Source: Maylandia zebra (taxonomy: Eukaryota; Chordata; Actinopteri; Cichliformes; Cichlidae). Taken from it: 64,000 nucleotides of DNA. A program made the translations under genes and the position numbers. Under the pieces are notes generated by a model. The model made no database searches and had not been told where the DNA came from. It saw only the letters and a program-made list of their open reading frames with translations. Shown here piece after piece: positions 31,683-42,129 of this stretch (the first letter of the stretch is position 1; each line of letters opens with the position of its first letter). The stretch lies in the NCBI RefSeq assembly GCF_041146795.1, contig NC_135170.1:2205326-2269325 (forward strand), given 5' to 3'.

Positions 31683-33825
31683 TACTTGTTCATTATGACA
31701 TTTATAAAGAGAAACTTCACAATTATAATTTACAACTGAGGAATGCAAGAAGGTCCTACTTCTCTGACATCATCACTAAAAACAGCCATAATGCTCGGGT
31801 CTTATTTTCTACAGTTGACAGGCTAACAAACCCTCCTGTGTCAGTGGCAGCTGAACTTCATTCGACCATGGCCTGCAATGACTTTGCCAAATTCTTCACA
31901 GACAAAATCCAAAAAATTAGACAAGCAATTGGTACATCAACAGCAGATCCAGGATATGTACTGTGTCCACCAAAAAACTGTTTAAACACCATGAAACAGT
32001 TTCAACCTATTAACAGCAAAGACCTGGAGGACATCTTAGGTCAACTGAACTCCTCCTCCTGCTGTTTAGATGTCCTGCCAACAAGTTTTTTCAAAAAGGT
32101 CTCAAAGACTTTAGAGTCAGACCTGTTACAGATCGTCAACTTTTCCTTAATGTCAGGTGTGTTTCCAGAACCACTAAAAACTGCTGTAATCAAACCTATA
32201 CTGAAAAAGGACAATCTTGACAAGACACAAATGAACAACTACAGGCCGATCTCAAATCTCTCATTTTTAAGTAAGATCATTGAAAAAGCAGTTTCTCAAC
32301 AGCTCAGTTACTTCTTAAAACAGAATAATTGCTACGATGCCTTCCAGTCAGGTTTTAGACAGAACCACAGCACTGAAACCGCTCTGACCAAAGTGTTTAA
32401 TGACACATGTCTGAATACAGACAGTGGAAAAATGTCAGTCCTAGTTTTACTGGATCTCAGTGCAGCATTTGATACAGTTGACCACAACATATTACTCAAA
32501 CGACTGGAGAACTGGACAGGTCTTTCAGGAGCTGTACTAAACTGGTTCAAAACATACGTAGAAAACAGGAAATACTTTGTATCAATAGGTAACTTCACAT
32601 CTGAGCAGACAGGTATCACATGTGGAGTTCCCCAAGGTTCCATCTTGGGACCCCCTCTGTTTAACATTTACATGCTCCCACTGGCACAGATTATAAACAA
32701 CAACAAAATAAACTATCACAGCTATGCAGATGACACACAAATATATATCACAATGTCACCAGGAGACCGAGGCCCTGTACAGGCTCTTGGTAAATGCATT
32801 GAGGAAATCAATGACTGGTTGTGCCACAATTTTCTCCAGCTAAACAAAAACAAAACTGAGGTAATAGTCTTTGGCGCCAAAGAAAAACGATTACAGGTCA
32901 CCAGAGAACTTCAATCTATACATCTAAAAACCACAAACCAGGCGAGAAATTTGGGTGTAGTGATGGATGCAGACCTAAACTTAGAAAAACACATTAAGAC
33001 AATAACAAAGTCAGCTTACTATCACCTCAAGAATATATCAAGGATAAAAGATCTGATGTCTCAACAGGACCTGGAAAAACTAGTCCATGCATTCATTTTT
33101 AGTAGGCTTGATTACTGTAACAGCATCTTTACAGGTCTACCTAAAAAATCAGTCAGACAACTACAGCTCATTCAGAACTCTGCTGCTCGAGTCCTCACTA
33201 AGACCAAAAAAGTGGACCACATCAGTCCAGCTCTGAGGTCCTTACACTGGCTGCCTGTCCGTCAGAGGATAGACTTTAAAGTTCTGATGCTGGCCTATAA
33301 AGCTCTGAATGGTTTAGGACCAAAATACATCAATGACCTCCTGACCCAGTATGAACCATCCAGATCCCTCAGGTCATCTGGATCCGGTCTTTTATCAGTT
33401 CCCAGAGTCAGAACCAGACACGGAGAAGCTGCATTCAGCTTTTATGCTCCTTATATCTGGAACAAACTCCCAGAAAGCCTCAGATCAGCTGAAACACTCA
33501 GTTTATTTAAATCCAGGTTGAAGACTCACCTGTTCTCAGCTGCATTTGAATAAAGCACCAAATCCACACTTTAAGCTTAAATTTCAAAACTTACACTAAC
33601 TACTGATCTTATCTATTGTTCTGATTTTATCTGTTTTGATTTTATATACTGTTGTTTGTTTGTTTGTTTGTTTGTTTGTTTGTTAATTAGTTAGTTAGTT
33701 TATTTGCTTGTTTTATTCAATTTTAAATCATGCTTTTTATTTGTTCTTGTTTCTAATGTCTCTGTAAAGCACTTTGAATCACCTTGTTGTTGAATTGTGC
33801 TATACAAATAAACTTGCCTTGCCTT
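31683..33825 (+). mobile_element. L2-type LINE with intact reverse transcriptase frame
   Basis: 5'-truncated L2/Maui-like copy with no endonuclease. Its 3' UTR ends in CTATACAAATAAACTTGCC and TTGCC units. It interrupts the transposase N-terminal exon between residues of the helix-turn-helix region. The open frame and simple tail indicate a relatively recent insertion. Confidence 0.8.
31685..33553 (+). CDS. L2-type reverse transcriptase ORF, 5'-truncated
   Basis: An uninterrupted frame runs to TAA at 33,551-33,553. Reverse-transcriptase blocks are clear: NNYRPISNLSFLSKIIEK, LVLLDLSAAFDTVDH, CGVPQGSILGPPLFNIYM and the catalytic HSYADDTQIY (YADD codons 32,723-32,734). The LINE C-terminal region follows (LDYCNSIFTGLP, RSLHWLPVRQRIDFKVLMLAYK). 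The first codons derive from the junction with the host transposon, so the true protein start is missing. The frame is also open upstream to an ATG at 31,613 in transposon sequence. It is probably not expressed as a full ORF2. Confidence 0.8.
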   Translation, partial: LVHYDIYKEKLHNYNLQLRNARRSYFSDIITKNSHNARVLFSTVDRLTNPPVSVAAELHSTMACNDFAKFFTDKIQKIRQAIGTSTADPGYVLCPPKNCLNTMKQFQPINSKDLEDILGQLNSSSCCLDVLPTSFFKKVSKTLESDLLQIVNFSLMSGVFPEPLKTAVIKPILKKDNLDKTQMNNYRPISNLSFLSKIIEKAVSQQLSYFLKQNNCYDAFQSGFRQNHSTETALTKVFNDTCLNTDSGKMSVLVLLDLSAAFDTVDHNILLKRLENWTGLSGAVLNWFKTYVENRKYFVSIGNFTSEQTGITCGVPQGSILGPPLFNIYMLPLAQIINNNKINYHSYADDTQIYITMSPGDRGPVQALGKCIEEINDWLCHNFLQLNKNKTEVIVFGAKEKRLQVTRELQSIHLKTTNQARNLGVVMDADLNLEKHIKTITKSAYYHLKNISRIKDLMSQQDLEKLVHAFIFSRLDYCNSIFTGLPKKSVRQLQLIQNSAARVLTKTKKVDHISPALRSLHWLPVRQRIDFKVLMLAYKALNGLGPKYINDLLTQYEPSRSLRSSGSGLLSVPRVRTRHGEAAFSFYAPYIWNKLPESLRSAETLSLFKSRLKTHLFSAAFE

Positions 33826-34484
33826 GCTACAGTGTAGCGGCTCGAGTTAGGCTGGACCCGTTGGCCAGCTACCCTCAGGGTCATTCCACGGTTGATTACA
33901 TGGTCCACTATTGTAGCTCTGATGTCATCAGCAATTCTATTTCTTACTCTTCCTACCCTTCCTATCCCCCCTCCTCATCTTCCTCTCCCCCCTCCTCGTC
34001 TTCCTCTTGCTCCTCCTTGTCCTTGTCGTCCTCTTCATCCTACTTCTTCACCTCCACGTCCTCTTCCTCGGCCTCCTCTACTTCTCACTCTTTCTGCTCC
34101 CTCCATTGTACTCCGCACACACAGCTTACCTGTATTATAGTGCTTAGGCTGATTGCAAAGTGAACTAATTATCTAAAAAAGTTTTCACATGTGAAAGTGT
34201 GCCAGACAGTTGGCAAATTAGTGTTAATGATAGCCATACATGTGTATACTTTTGCTAGGAGTGTGTTGGAAATTTGGTAATTGAGTGTTGTGCAGTGAAT
34301 TGTGCCTACAGTTTTGCAAAGTGTGTGTTACAAAATTGCAAACTGAGTGCAAAGCAGTTTTTGTGCTTTTAGTTTTGCAAACTCAGTGAGTGGTTTTGCT
34401 ATAAGTCTGAATAGTTTTAGAGATTGTGCTACAGGAATCACAGTTAGGGTTTAAGCATTCAGAAAAAACTGTAAGTAGAAATTT

Positions 34485-35765
34485 CAGGTATCTGTACTTT
34501 ACTCGAGTATTTTTTTCCTGACAATGTTTTACTTTTACTCCCTACGTTATCGGAGAAATATCTGTACTTTCCACTCCTTACATTTACAAAGCAGACATAC
34601 TTTTGATTTTAAGGGGAGTTATTTCATCACACCTTCAAACATCAACCTGATTTGAGCCTCAACAGCAACACGTGAAAGGCAGTCCTGTTCGTGTATTAAT
34701 CACCAGAGGATGTCGCAAAATGAGATGAAAGAGGCAAAACCGTGTGAAATAGTCTGGGATTAAAGTGGGCCACTGTTTTTATTTCTTTTTCTGCACAGCA
34801 CCAGAATGACTGCAGTTGCAGTACTTCAGCATCTGCCTGGCCAGGAGTGAACATAAAAGGATCAGTATTTTTTAAGTGACTTCTATCAGTTCAACAACCA
34901 TCAGCAAACACAACTGTTTGTTTGCAGTTTGTCTCAGTGTTGTTTAGAGGCTGCATGATAAACAGGTTAGTTTGCTGCACTGTGGTGGAGTTAAACAGTG
35001 TGCTGGACTGTTGCTCAGCGGCTGCTGTGCTCACGGTCAGAGTTACGTTACATCAAGTGTAGCAGAGATTAATATGATCATCACCGCAGGTTCTCATCCC
35101 GACACGTAACATACCGACACTGTGACAAACCGTCAGTATGTTACATGTTGGGAATGACAATGCTCTGGATCTTTAGCTGATGATGCTGAGATTCGTTCAC
35201 CTTCATACCAGCTGTATAGTGTCTAATATAAGACAGTATAAAGAGTATACTGTCAGTGTAGAGGACAGAAATCAGCCAGACAATTCATAAAACATCAGCT
35301 GGCATCTTGTTGAATTCAATTCTTTACATCCACAAAGAGCCGTGAGCAGCAGCACCCTGGATCAGCTGATCACTGAAGCTCTCGATAGAGACGACTGAGT
35401 TGTGATTCACAATCAGTCACAACATCTGACTTTAATGTTCCCCCACTTGCTAAACCCTGACTGTGCTCATTTCCCTGTTTAGAGGCAAAGTCACCCTCTA
35501 CAGTGCACGCAGCAGAAAACAGATCTGAATGAGTCCTTCTTTAGATTCTGCTCATGCTCCATCTGACTGATTCAAGCTGAGGACAAGTAGAATTAACACT
35601 TAAACTGAAATAAAGCTTTTATTCCATCTACTAATATTATTTTAATATTACATTAATATAGCACAAGGTTCATTAAACATTCAAGGAGTTACTTTGAGTA
35701 CTTTTCAGAGCCTGTACTTTCTCACTTTGGTTAACACGAGTATCCGTACGGACACTTTAGTCCAG
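34485..35765. mobile_element. Non-autonomous hAT-like DNA element
   Basis: The left part reads CAGGTATCTGTACTTTACTC and then TACTTTTACTCCCTAC. The right part carries GAGTACTTTTCAGAGCCTGTACTTTCTC and GAGTATCCGTACGGACACTTTA, i.e. the reverse of a similar end. This TACTTTAC-rich style is typical of a fish hAT-like family. No transposase frame was seen and boundaries are approximate. Confidence 0.45.
35097..35153. repeat. 22-bp imperfect hairpin
   Basis: The arms 35,097-35,118 and 35,132-35,153 pair with three mismatches, all compatible with G-U in RNA. They centre on GTAACATAC / GTATGTTAC. Confidence 0.75.
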
Positions 35766-35967
35766 AACGTCTGCCCGTCTCACAGCAGTGCAACTGCCTG
35801 TTTAACACAGGACTGGAAACACTGGGCTGACTAACAAACTTCAACTAGCAGGAGCTGATTTGACGGTTTTAAAGCCACGATGCTGTGTTTCAGGCATTGT
35901 TGCAGTTGGCTTTGTTTCCCCCCTGCATTCATTCACCAAACACAGGACTCAAACAGGCTCACATAGC

Positions 35968-35973
35968 TTTATT
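35968..35973 (-). other. tmem106a: Likely tmem106a polyadenylation signal
   Basis: AATAAA on the minus strand lies about 785 bases past the tmem106a stop codon. A 3' UTR of roughly 35,950-36,758 would follow. No nearer signal looked better. Confidence 0.5.
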
Positions 35974-36758
35974 GGACTTGTGGAGAGGAAGCGTCTGTCA
36001 GGAAGCTTTACAGGAAACTGCGTCATTTCATCAATGCACCAAAAACCAGAACATGGCCTCACTGGAGAACTGCACTTACATGTGTTAAATGTTAAGCCAG
36101 TTCATTTTAACAGGCTGTGACCTGCAAAGGTATTTTGCTGCATAAAGTTTCTTAAAGATCTCTTTAGAAATAGCTCCAAAGCCTCACACTTCCACTTCAG
36201 TATAACAAACACAAGAAATAAAGAGAAGGCAGAAAATATACAGAAAAACCCAAAAACCCTGAAGAGCAGATGTGTTGGTGTGTAAAAAGAACTTGGCTAA
36301 GGAGAGGAAGACCAAAATGATGAAGGTACAATTACTGAACAAACTTTCAAACAGAGACGATCAAGTGGAGAATACTTGCTCATGTCTTTGGCAGTAAGTT
36401 TGGTGAATACGCTCTCAAAAAGACAAATACTGAGCTTCATTTGAAGATCATCAGGCCGTCTAAGGATTTATAGGATTGCAGCTTACAGAGGGGGCAGCAC
36501 ATGCTGGACCACCCTGTAGGTGCTGGGTCCTTTTAATGGACTGACTACAGTGATCAGGGTCACATGGTTACCACGTGACTTGCAGCACATCACACCGTTT
36601 CACCTTCCTCTCCAGGCACAGTCAGTTTAATTCAAAACCAAAGCAGCTGTTAACCTTCACACTGATTTTACAGTCATTCAACATCCTGCTCTAAATATTA
36701 CAAAGCACATTACTCCAGTTCACAGACACGCGCACAGCATTTGTTATCTGTGCCTCCA

Positions 36759-39700
36759 TCAGGTCGACGCGGCCTGTACGCTGTGTGGTACGGTGTTGTT
36801 TGCTCCACAGTCGATGTACTCGTACGTCTCCAGGGACAGCTGCTCATAGCGGGCCAGGCAGAAGACTGTCAGAGATATCCTGCACAGAGATCACCGTGAA
36901 AATCAACAAGCTGGAAACTGCAGACCTTCACAGCTGTGCGTCAGCCCGAGTTTGAAGACACTTCTCCCTCACCGACTCCCTGCTGGGAGCGGAGAAGAAG
37001 GATGGCCTACACATTTCGTTGTCACGTACAAGTACCAGCAAACATTCATGAAGACCAAAGCAGACTCACTGCTCCTTCAGGACCATCTGATCTGGCTGCT
37101 GTTGCCACATACAGCCTTGTATATGCAGGTAATCACTGCTGGCTACAGTCGGGACATGTTCATACCTCAGCTGTGATCGGATCGAACAGCTTCTGTGAAT
37201 CTCTTCATGCTTAAAATGTTCAGATTTCAAATAATGTAGAACCAATTAAAACAGCCAAGAGCAAAGACCTACTACACCACACTGATATTATAAGCTTGTT
37301 AACATCTAACTTTAAAACTTCTTTATTGTATTTTCTGCACAAACTGAAGAAGACTACGAGCCTGCTGAAACAAAAGCAGGAGGATGTCATACTTACTGTA
37401 GGTTCACATACAGAATATGGACAGGCAGCGACTCTTTCTTACAGTAGTTACTGCAGAGGGAAGACAGCAGAGGCAGGAGAATGAAATGTTTTAGACACAG
37501 AACAGAAACAAACTGTGCACCAGCTGCTAAATGAGAGCGTGACACAGCAGAGCTGGATCATTTCACAGTGCAAACCAACCTTTGAACAACATTCACCACT
37601 TTCTACATCACCTGTGCAGAATGTAACCTTCAAACAGCGGACTGACGAATACAGATTTAAGTCTACAGAGAAAGACTCAGACTTGGATGCTTCGTGTCAC
37701 ACATCTGCTGTTAGACAGCAAATGCATTAGAATAGATATGATTCAGTGACCTCTGACCCCCCAGTAACTGCTCTGACCATAAATTCATCCCACTTAGGCT
37801 CACCTCAAACCAGGGTCTGTCAGCTGGATGGGTATCATGAAGGAGTACTGCGAAGAAAGAGAGATGCAGAGTCATTCCTCACTTACTGTGATACTTGTTG
37901 AACAAAGTCTCAACAACAGTAATCTTCCTTAAATAAAAAGCACAAAAATAACAGGAATCAGATCCATCAGTGAGGAAACATCGCTCTGGACAAGTGAAAT
38001 GTTTCAATGTTCATTTTTGTTTCGTGAACAAACCAAATAAAGCCCTCATCAGTGACTGGGATATGTGAAAATCTGTTCTGGTTAGATGGAGCTCTCTCCG
38101 AATGTTACAAACACGTCACATGAATACAGCTCAGGTCAAACAGAGCCAGCTCGCTGCTGCAGTTACAGACAAAGACATCAGCAGTGCTCCAACAGCCTGC
38201 ATCCAATCGGTTATCTGTCATTCAGCAGGATTCATTAAAGCCAAACATCCTTCAAATAATACACGTAGACTTTTCAGCCTCATACATCTGTCTCACCACA
38301 GTAACCATAACAACTAAGCTCTCACTGGATGCAGAAAAAGCCTCTGACCACCTAACCTGGACATTTGTCCTGAAAACACTGGAGAAACATGGCCGTCGTT
38401 TATCCGATGGATCAAAACACTACGATAAACCAAAAGCAGCAGTTGTAACAAACACCTCAATCTCAACAAATTCACAGAGGTGCTACACGAGGAAGAAAAC
38501 ACTATGTTTGCACCTAAAACTCAAACACCCATATGGACTTACCCCGACTTCACTGCAAATGGAAAACACGTCGCACACCTCTGTCGCACACCTCTGTCAC
38601 ATGTTTGATCGCGATCATTTCAACAGCTCATTGACAGGAAACAGTTTCTCCAACTCAAACACTCCACCAAAGCAAAGTATCAACAACACTCAGCTGGCAC
38701 AACATCGCTGCAAGACAGCGTCACTGAAACTGCAAAGTCACCAAAAACACTGAATACACGAAAACCCTCTAATGACAATGCACCGCACACTCCAATCAAC
38801 AAACAGCAAAACGACTTCAACATCCACACAGACAGTCCAATCTGCACTAACAGCACCAACAATTTAAAATACTACAGTCCGCACACAGCACAGGACCGAC
38901 TGACTCAGACATCTGCACACATCACTGATGAGCACGTTAACACATCCTGGTCTGACCACCAATACACAACTTCTGGAAATGGTAAATGGCCTGTATTTAT
39001 AAAGCGCTTTACACATCCAGTCATTCACCCATTCACACACTGGTGATGGCACACCACCAGCTGTAGCCACAGCCACTGTGGCACTGACAGAGGCGAGGCT
39101 GCCGGACCACCGGGCCCTCTGACCACCACCAGTAGGCAACGGGTGAAGTGTCTCGCCCAAGGACACAACGACCGAGACTGTCCGAGCCGGGGCTCGAACC
39201 GGCAACCTTCCAATTACAAGATGAACTCCCAACTCTTGAGCCACGATCGCCCCATGGAAAGAAAAAAAAACTACCAAAACATCCCAAACCCTCGACCACA
39301 ACATCCCGCTATGCCCCTCCGTCTGTTTACATGGTGATCTGGAAGAACTAAACATAAACTCCAAACAGATGAAAACAGTCCTGGCTGTGGCCCCGACTAT
39401 CACCAGGAAAACAAACTGGAAAAAGCTTAGACCTCCTCACACAGCAGTATCAATGGAACAACAATCAGCAATACATAAAACCAATTTGAACACTTCATTC
39501 AAATCTAAAAGCTGCTGAGCTAATGCCACAGCAGAAATCATCAGCAGGAGAAGGAAACACGACAAACTCGCTCTTATTTATCTGCTTTTCTCTTCTTATC
39601 CTGCCTCGCTGCACTTCTACACAGAAGGACAGGTGTGTGCTCCTTCCTCTCAGCTGTGGTGACTGCGTCACATCTCACCGTTTTCATGGACAGAGGTCTG

Positions 39701-40679
39701 ACAGACACGACGTTCTTAATGGACACCGTTCCCAGCACCGTGCCAAAGTTGAGTGCCTGTACTGTCAGGTTGTAGGCCTGCACCGCTGCAAAGTTGTTAT
39801 TAGTGATGTTCAACACGTTCTGCAAAAGAAAGCAAAGAGCCATCATCCCGTCCGTCCCTGCACAGCCTGACTGCTCCGTTCATCACAGCCGTCCCTCTCT
39901 GCTCACCGTGATGTTAATCTGCACGCCGTCGTGAGTGAAGTAAACAGAGGATGAACTGACAGCTACTGGAGACAGAATCACGGAGCGCGGAAACAGGAAG
40001 AACAACACCAGGACGCTGACCAGGAGGCACAGCCCGACAGACGAGGCCACATACAGCTTCCTGAGTGAGGACAAAACATGAGAAACACAAATGCATAACA
40101 CAACAAGCATCAGCAGCTCTCTTACGTGTGTCTGGGCCTCAGCCTCTGGTCAGTACAGGCAATGACAGCAACCAGCTTGCTTTCCTGACCTGCAACACAG
40201 TTGGAACAAGGTTCTTAGATTAGAGAAGAAAGTGGGGCAGACGTAACGTTGCTGGGTTATCAAAGCAAACCGTGACCGCTCATGTCTGTGTCAGCCCTGT
40301 GGCACACCGCTGACCCCACTGGGGGGCTTCTCACCCTGTGACAGTTTTTCACACTCAACATGTGGTTTCAGTGTCAGGGTTACAGTTGGGTTGAGCTTAG
40401 GTTTAGGGTCAGGGTCAGGCATTCATTGTTGATGGCCACGAGGATATCAAACCAGACATGCATGTGTGTGTGTGTGTGTTCACTACCTCTGGGTATACGC
40501 CCGGTGCCCTGACAGGTGGGACAGTGAACAGTGTCTGCTGAGCTGCATCTCCTGCTCCAGCTGGTCCTCTTAGTGCTGTCCTTCTCACTGATAGGCTGGT
40601 TGGAATCTTCCTGTCCCGCCCCGCTGGGCTGGACACAGTCCTCGGTGACACCCTCACACTGGCTTGGAGCAGCTCCCAT
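36759..40679 (-). CDS. tmem106a: Transmembrane protein 106A
   Basis: Seven coding exons join in phase: 40,679-40,487, 40,189-40,126, 40,060-39,907, 39,819-39,679, 37,847-37,804, 37,450-37,397 and 36,879-36,759, totalling 257 codons with the stop. All introns are GT-AG. The N-terminal cytosolic part starts MGAAPSQ (Gly2, possible myristoylation) and has the family signature CPTCQGTGRIPRG (about residues 53-65). One membrane helix (about 87-108, LYVASSVGLCLLVSVLVLFF) is followed by FPRSVI and a lumenal domain with NITN sequons and the ending YEQLSLETYEYIDCG. TMEM106 proteins are type II proteins of late endosomes and lysosomes. Paralogue A is chosen from FPRSVI and from its place next to nbr1, as in human. 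B or C is less likely. The ATG is two bases after an exon start, so exon 1 is noncoding. Confidence 0.9.
38978..39254 (-). repeat. CORE-SINE, reverse strand, in a tmem106a intron
   Basis: Read on the minus strand it has the tRNA-like head (ATCGTGGCTCAAGAGTTGGG), a B box GGTTCGAGCCCC, the CORE GTCCTTGGGCGAGACACTTC and the L2-type tail with AAAGCGCTTTATAAATAC. It belongs to the same family as 15,905-16,205. Confidence 0.85.
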
Positions 40680-40735
40680 ACCTAAAGAAACAAAAGATTA
40701 CAAAACACAAGCAAAAAAAAAAAAACTACCACACA

Positions 40736-41000
40736 CACAGTACTGTGCAAAAGTTTTAGGCAGGTGTGTAAACATGCTGTAAACAAAGAATGCTTTCAAA
40801 CAAATGACTGTTTATTGGCCCCAAACGTACACTACAGCAGGACAACGAGCCCAAACACAAAGAACGAGCACTGAAGTGACGGTCCGGCCCCCACAGAGCC
40901 CTGACCTCAACATCGAGTGTGTCTGGGATTACATGAAGAGACAGACGGATGTGAGGACGCCTACATCCACAGGAGATCTGTGCACTGATGGGATTTAGAT
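40736..41000 (+). mobile_element. Tc1/mariner remnant in tmem106a intron 1
   Basis: A terminal repeat-like start, TACTGTGCAAAAGTTTTAGG (40,741-40,760), is followed by fragments of a Tc1-like transposase. QQDNEPKHK and SPDLNIECVWDYMKRQTD are recognisable in different frames. It is internally deleted and dead. Confidence 0.65.
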
Positions 41001-41021
41001 TTCTCTTTTGTTCATGTAGTG

Positions 41022-41247
41022 CACAGGTGTCCAACTCCAGGCCTCGAGGGCCGGTGTCCTGCAGGTATTAGATGTGTCCTTGATCCATCACAGCTGATTT
41101 AAATGGATAAATGACCTCCTCAGCATGTCTTGAAGTTCTCCAGAGGCCTGGGAATGAACTCATCATGTGATTCAGGTGTGTTGACCCAGGGTGAGATCTA
41201 ACACCTGCAGGACACCGGCCCTCGAGGCCTGGAGTTAGACACCCCTG
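41022..41247. mobile_element. hAT-type MITE with 8-bp target duplication
   Basis: A 226-bp palindrome-like element whose ends share GGTGTC, AACTCCAGGCCTCGAGGGCC and GGTGTCCTGCAGGT in inverted orientation (left from 41,022, right ending 41,247). ATGTAGTG is duplicated at 41,014-41,021 and 41,248-41,255. No coding capacity. Confidence 0.9.
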
Positions 41248-41479
41248 ATGTAGTGGGTGCGTTGGGTGCAGCTGGCAGATTTTCCAGAACAAACCAGGAG
41301 CGATGGGAAAAACAGCCGTCATCTGTGACAGTCCTGTAGTAGCTGGACTGTGCATGTGAAATTCCACAGTTTCAAATCATTTTCTGAATCATAAGGAAAA
41401 ACTACTCATGCTGTGGAAGATGGGACCAGTGATCTGGATGTGCCAGGCCCGGAGGCTCGAGGCCTGGAAAAAGATGTGA

Positions 41480-41555
41480 GAGTGGGTCACGTGAATCAGA
41501 GTGGGTCACGTGAATCGGAGTGGGTCACGTGAAACGGAGTGGGTCACGTGGATGT
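41480..41555. promoter_or_regulatory. Four tandem 19-bp units each with a TCACGTG E-box
   Basis: The unit GAGTGGGTCACGTGAATCG repeats at 41,480, 41,499, 41,518 and 41,537, the last two diverging after the core. CACGTG cores lie at 41,488, 41,507, 41,526 and 41,545. The first three read TCACGTGA, the centre of the CLEAR element bound by TFEB/TFE3/MITF. The array is about 310 bases downstream of the inferred tmem106a exon 1 end, in intron 1. A regulatory role is inferred. Confidence 0.55.
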
Positions 41556-41862
41556 GTGACTGCGCCCGTCAGTAGTAGTTTTTCGCTCAAAGCTCAGTGA
41601 ATCAAGTATCACAGCGCTGTGTGCTCAGTGACACAGACGTGTTTAAACGTTGCTGTGACAGGTTTGAACGCGTGTCTCTGATGTCTGTAAGCGCTGCGTG
41701 AAAACGTCCCTTCTTAATATTTGAACACCCGGGACGAGTGTGAACGAGACGCCTCCAGCTCCGGGGCCGCTGCTACGTTACACAAGCGGAGCACACAAAC
41801 AGCAGCCGCCTTTCCCAGCTTCTACCCCTCCTGCCCGCGACAGCACCGGGCTCGGGACGTAC

Positions 41863-41965
41863 CTGGCCGCCGTGGGTCTCTGTTATGAAGCAGCCCGTGT
41901 CTGTATGCGCATTCCTGCTGCACCTGAGCCTCGGTTGGCTAATGGTCGATCACGCCGCTGACGTA
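41863..41965 (-). other. tmem106a: Inferred noncoding first exon and promoter region of tmem106a
   Basis: A strong donor on the minus strand (GGCGGCCAG before GTACGT, exon edge 41,863) lies in CpG-rich sequence (about 41,690-42,130). The coding exon at 40,681 begins with an acceptor two bases before the ATG, so an upstream noncoding exon is required. The transcription start is not defined by the sequence. Confidence 0.5.
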
Positions 41966-42129
41966 AACACTTCCTGTAGCAGCTGGCTGCACTCGTTACG
42001 TGGCCTGTTATCGTCCTCTTACGGTTCTTTTTTATCCCAGAAGCTGGGACCCCGTGTGACCGCAGTCCGGAGCGGAATGTCACCGACAGGTCACTTCCCG
42101 TGTTTTCATTCGGAGCCGAGTCTGTGAGA

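Larger units (their letters stand above)
28906..34106 (-). pseudogene. IS630/Tc1-mariner-type transposase, split by two LINEs and an intron
   Basis: Pieces run in order on the minus strand. An ATG at 34,104-34,106 starts an RG-rich stretch. A helix-turn-helix N-terminus follows (ADDIRATIVDHVINRG, QRVQPN), to 33,826. A LINE intervenes. The exon ends at 31,655 with AATCG before donor GTGAGTAC. The acceptor TTTCTCTAG lies at 30,005. Exon 2 (30,004-28,910) carries LYRVPFES, FIDEAGFDL (Asp codon 29,497-29,499), FVVIWDHVSFHR (Asp codon 29,242-29,244) and SSFLNPIEDFF (Glu codon 29,135-29,137), the DDE triad. It is broken by stops (29,464-29,466 and in the RG region) and a frameshift near 29,226. Both parts have matching splice ends, but they may belong to two adjacent copies (see the inverted-repeat entry). 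Confidence 0.75.
31051..34474. mobile_element. Tc1/IS630-type element bounded by 27-bp terminal inverted repeats
   Basis: The left repeat (31,051-31,077) starts TTACAGTTTTTTCTGA. The right repeat (34,448-34,474) is its inverse with two mismatches. TA at each end fits the TA target of the superfamily. The unit holds the transposase first exon and part of the intron, plus the LINE at 31,683-33,825, but not the catalytic exon. It therefore looks like a deletion derivative next to, or nested within, a longer element. Confidence 0.7.

Noticed and set aside
36936..38753. Plus-strand frames within tmem106a introns
   Set aside because: No motifs, and they overlap or oppose verified minus-strand exons. 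Treated as chance frames.
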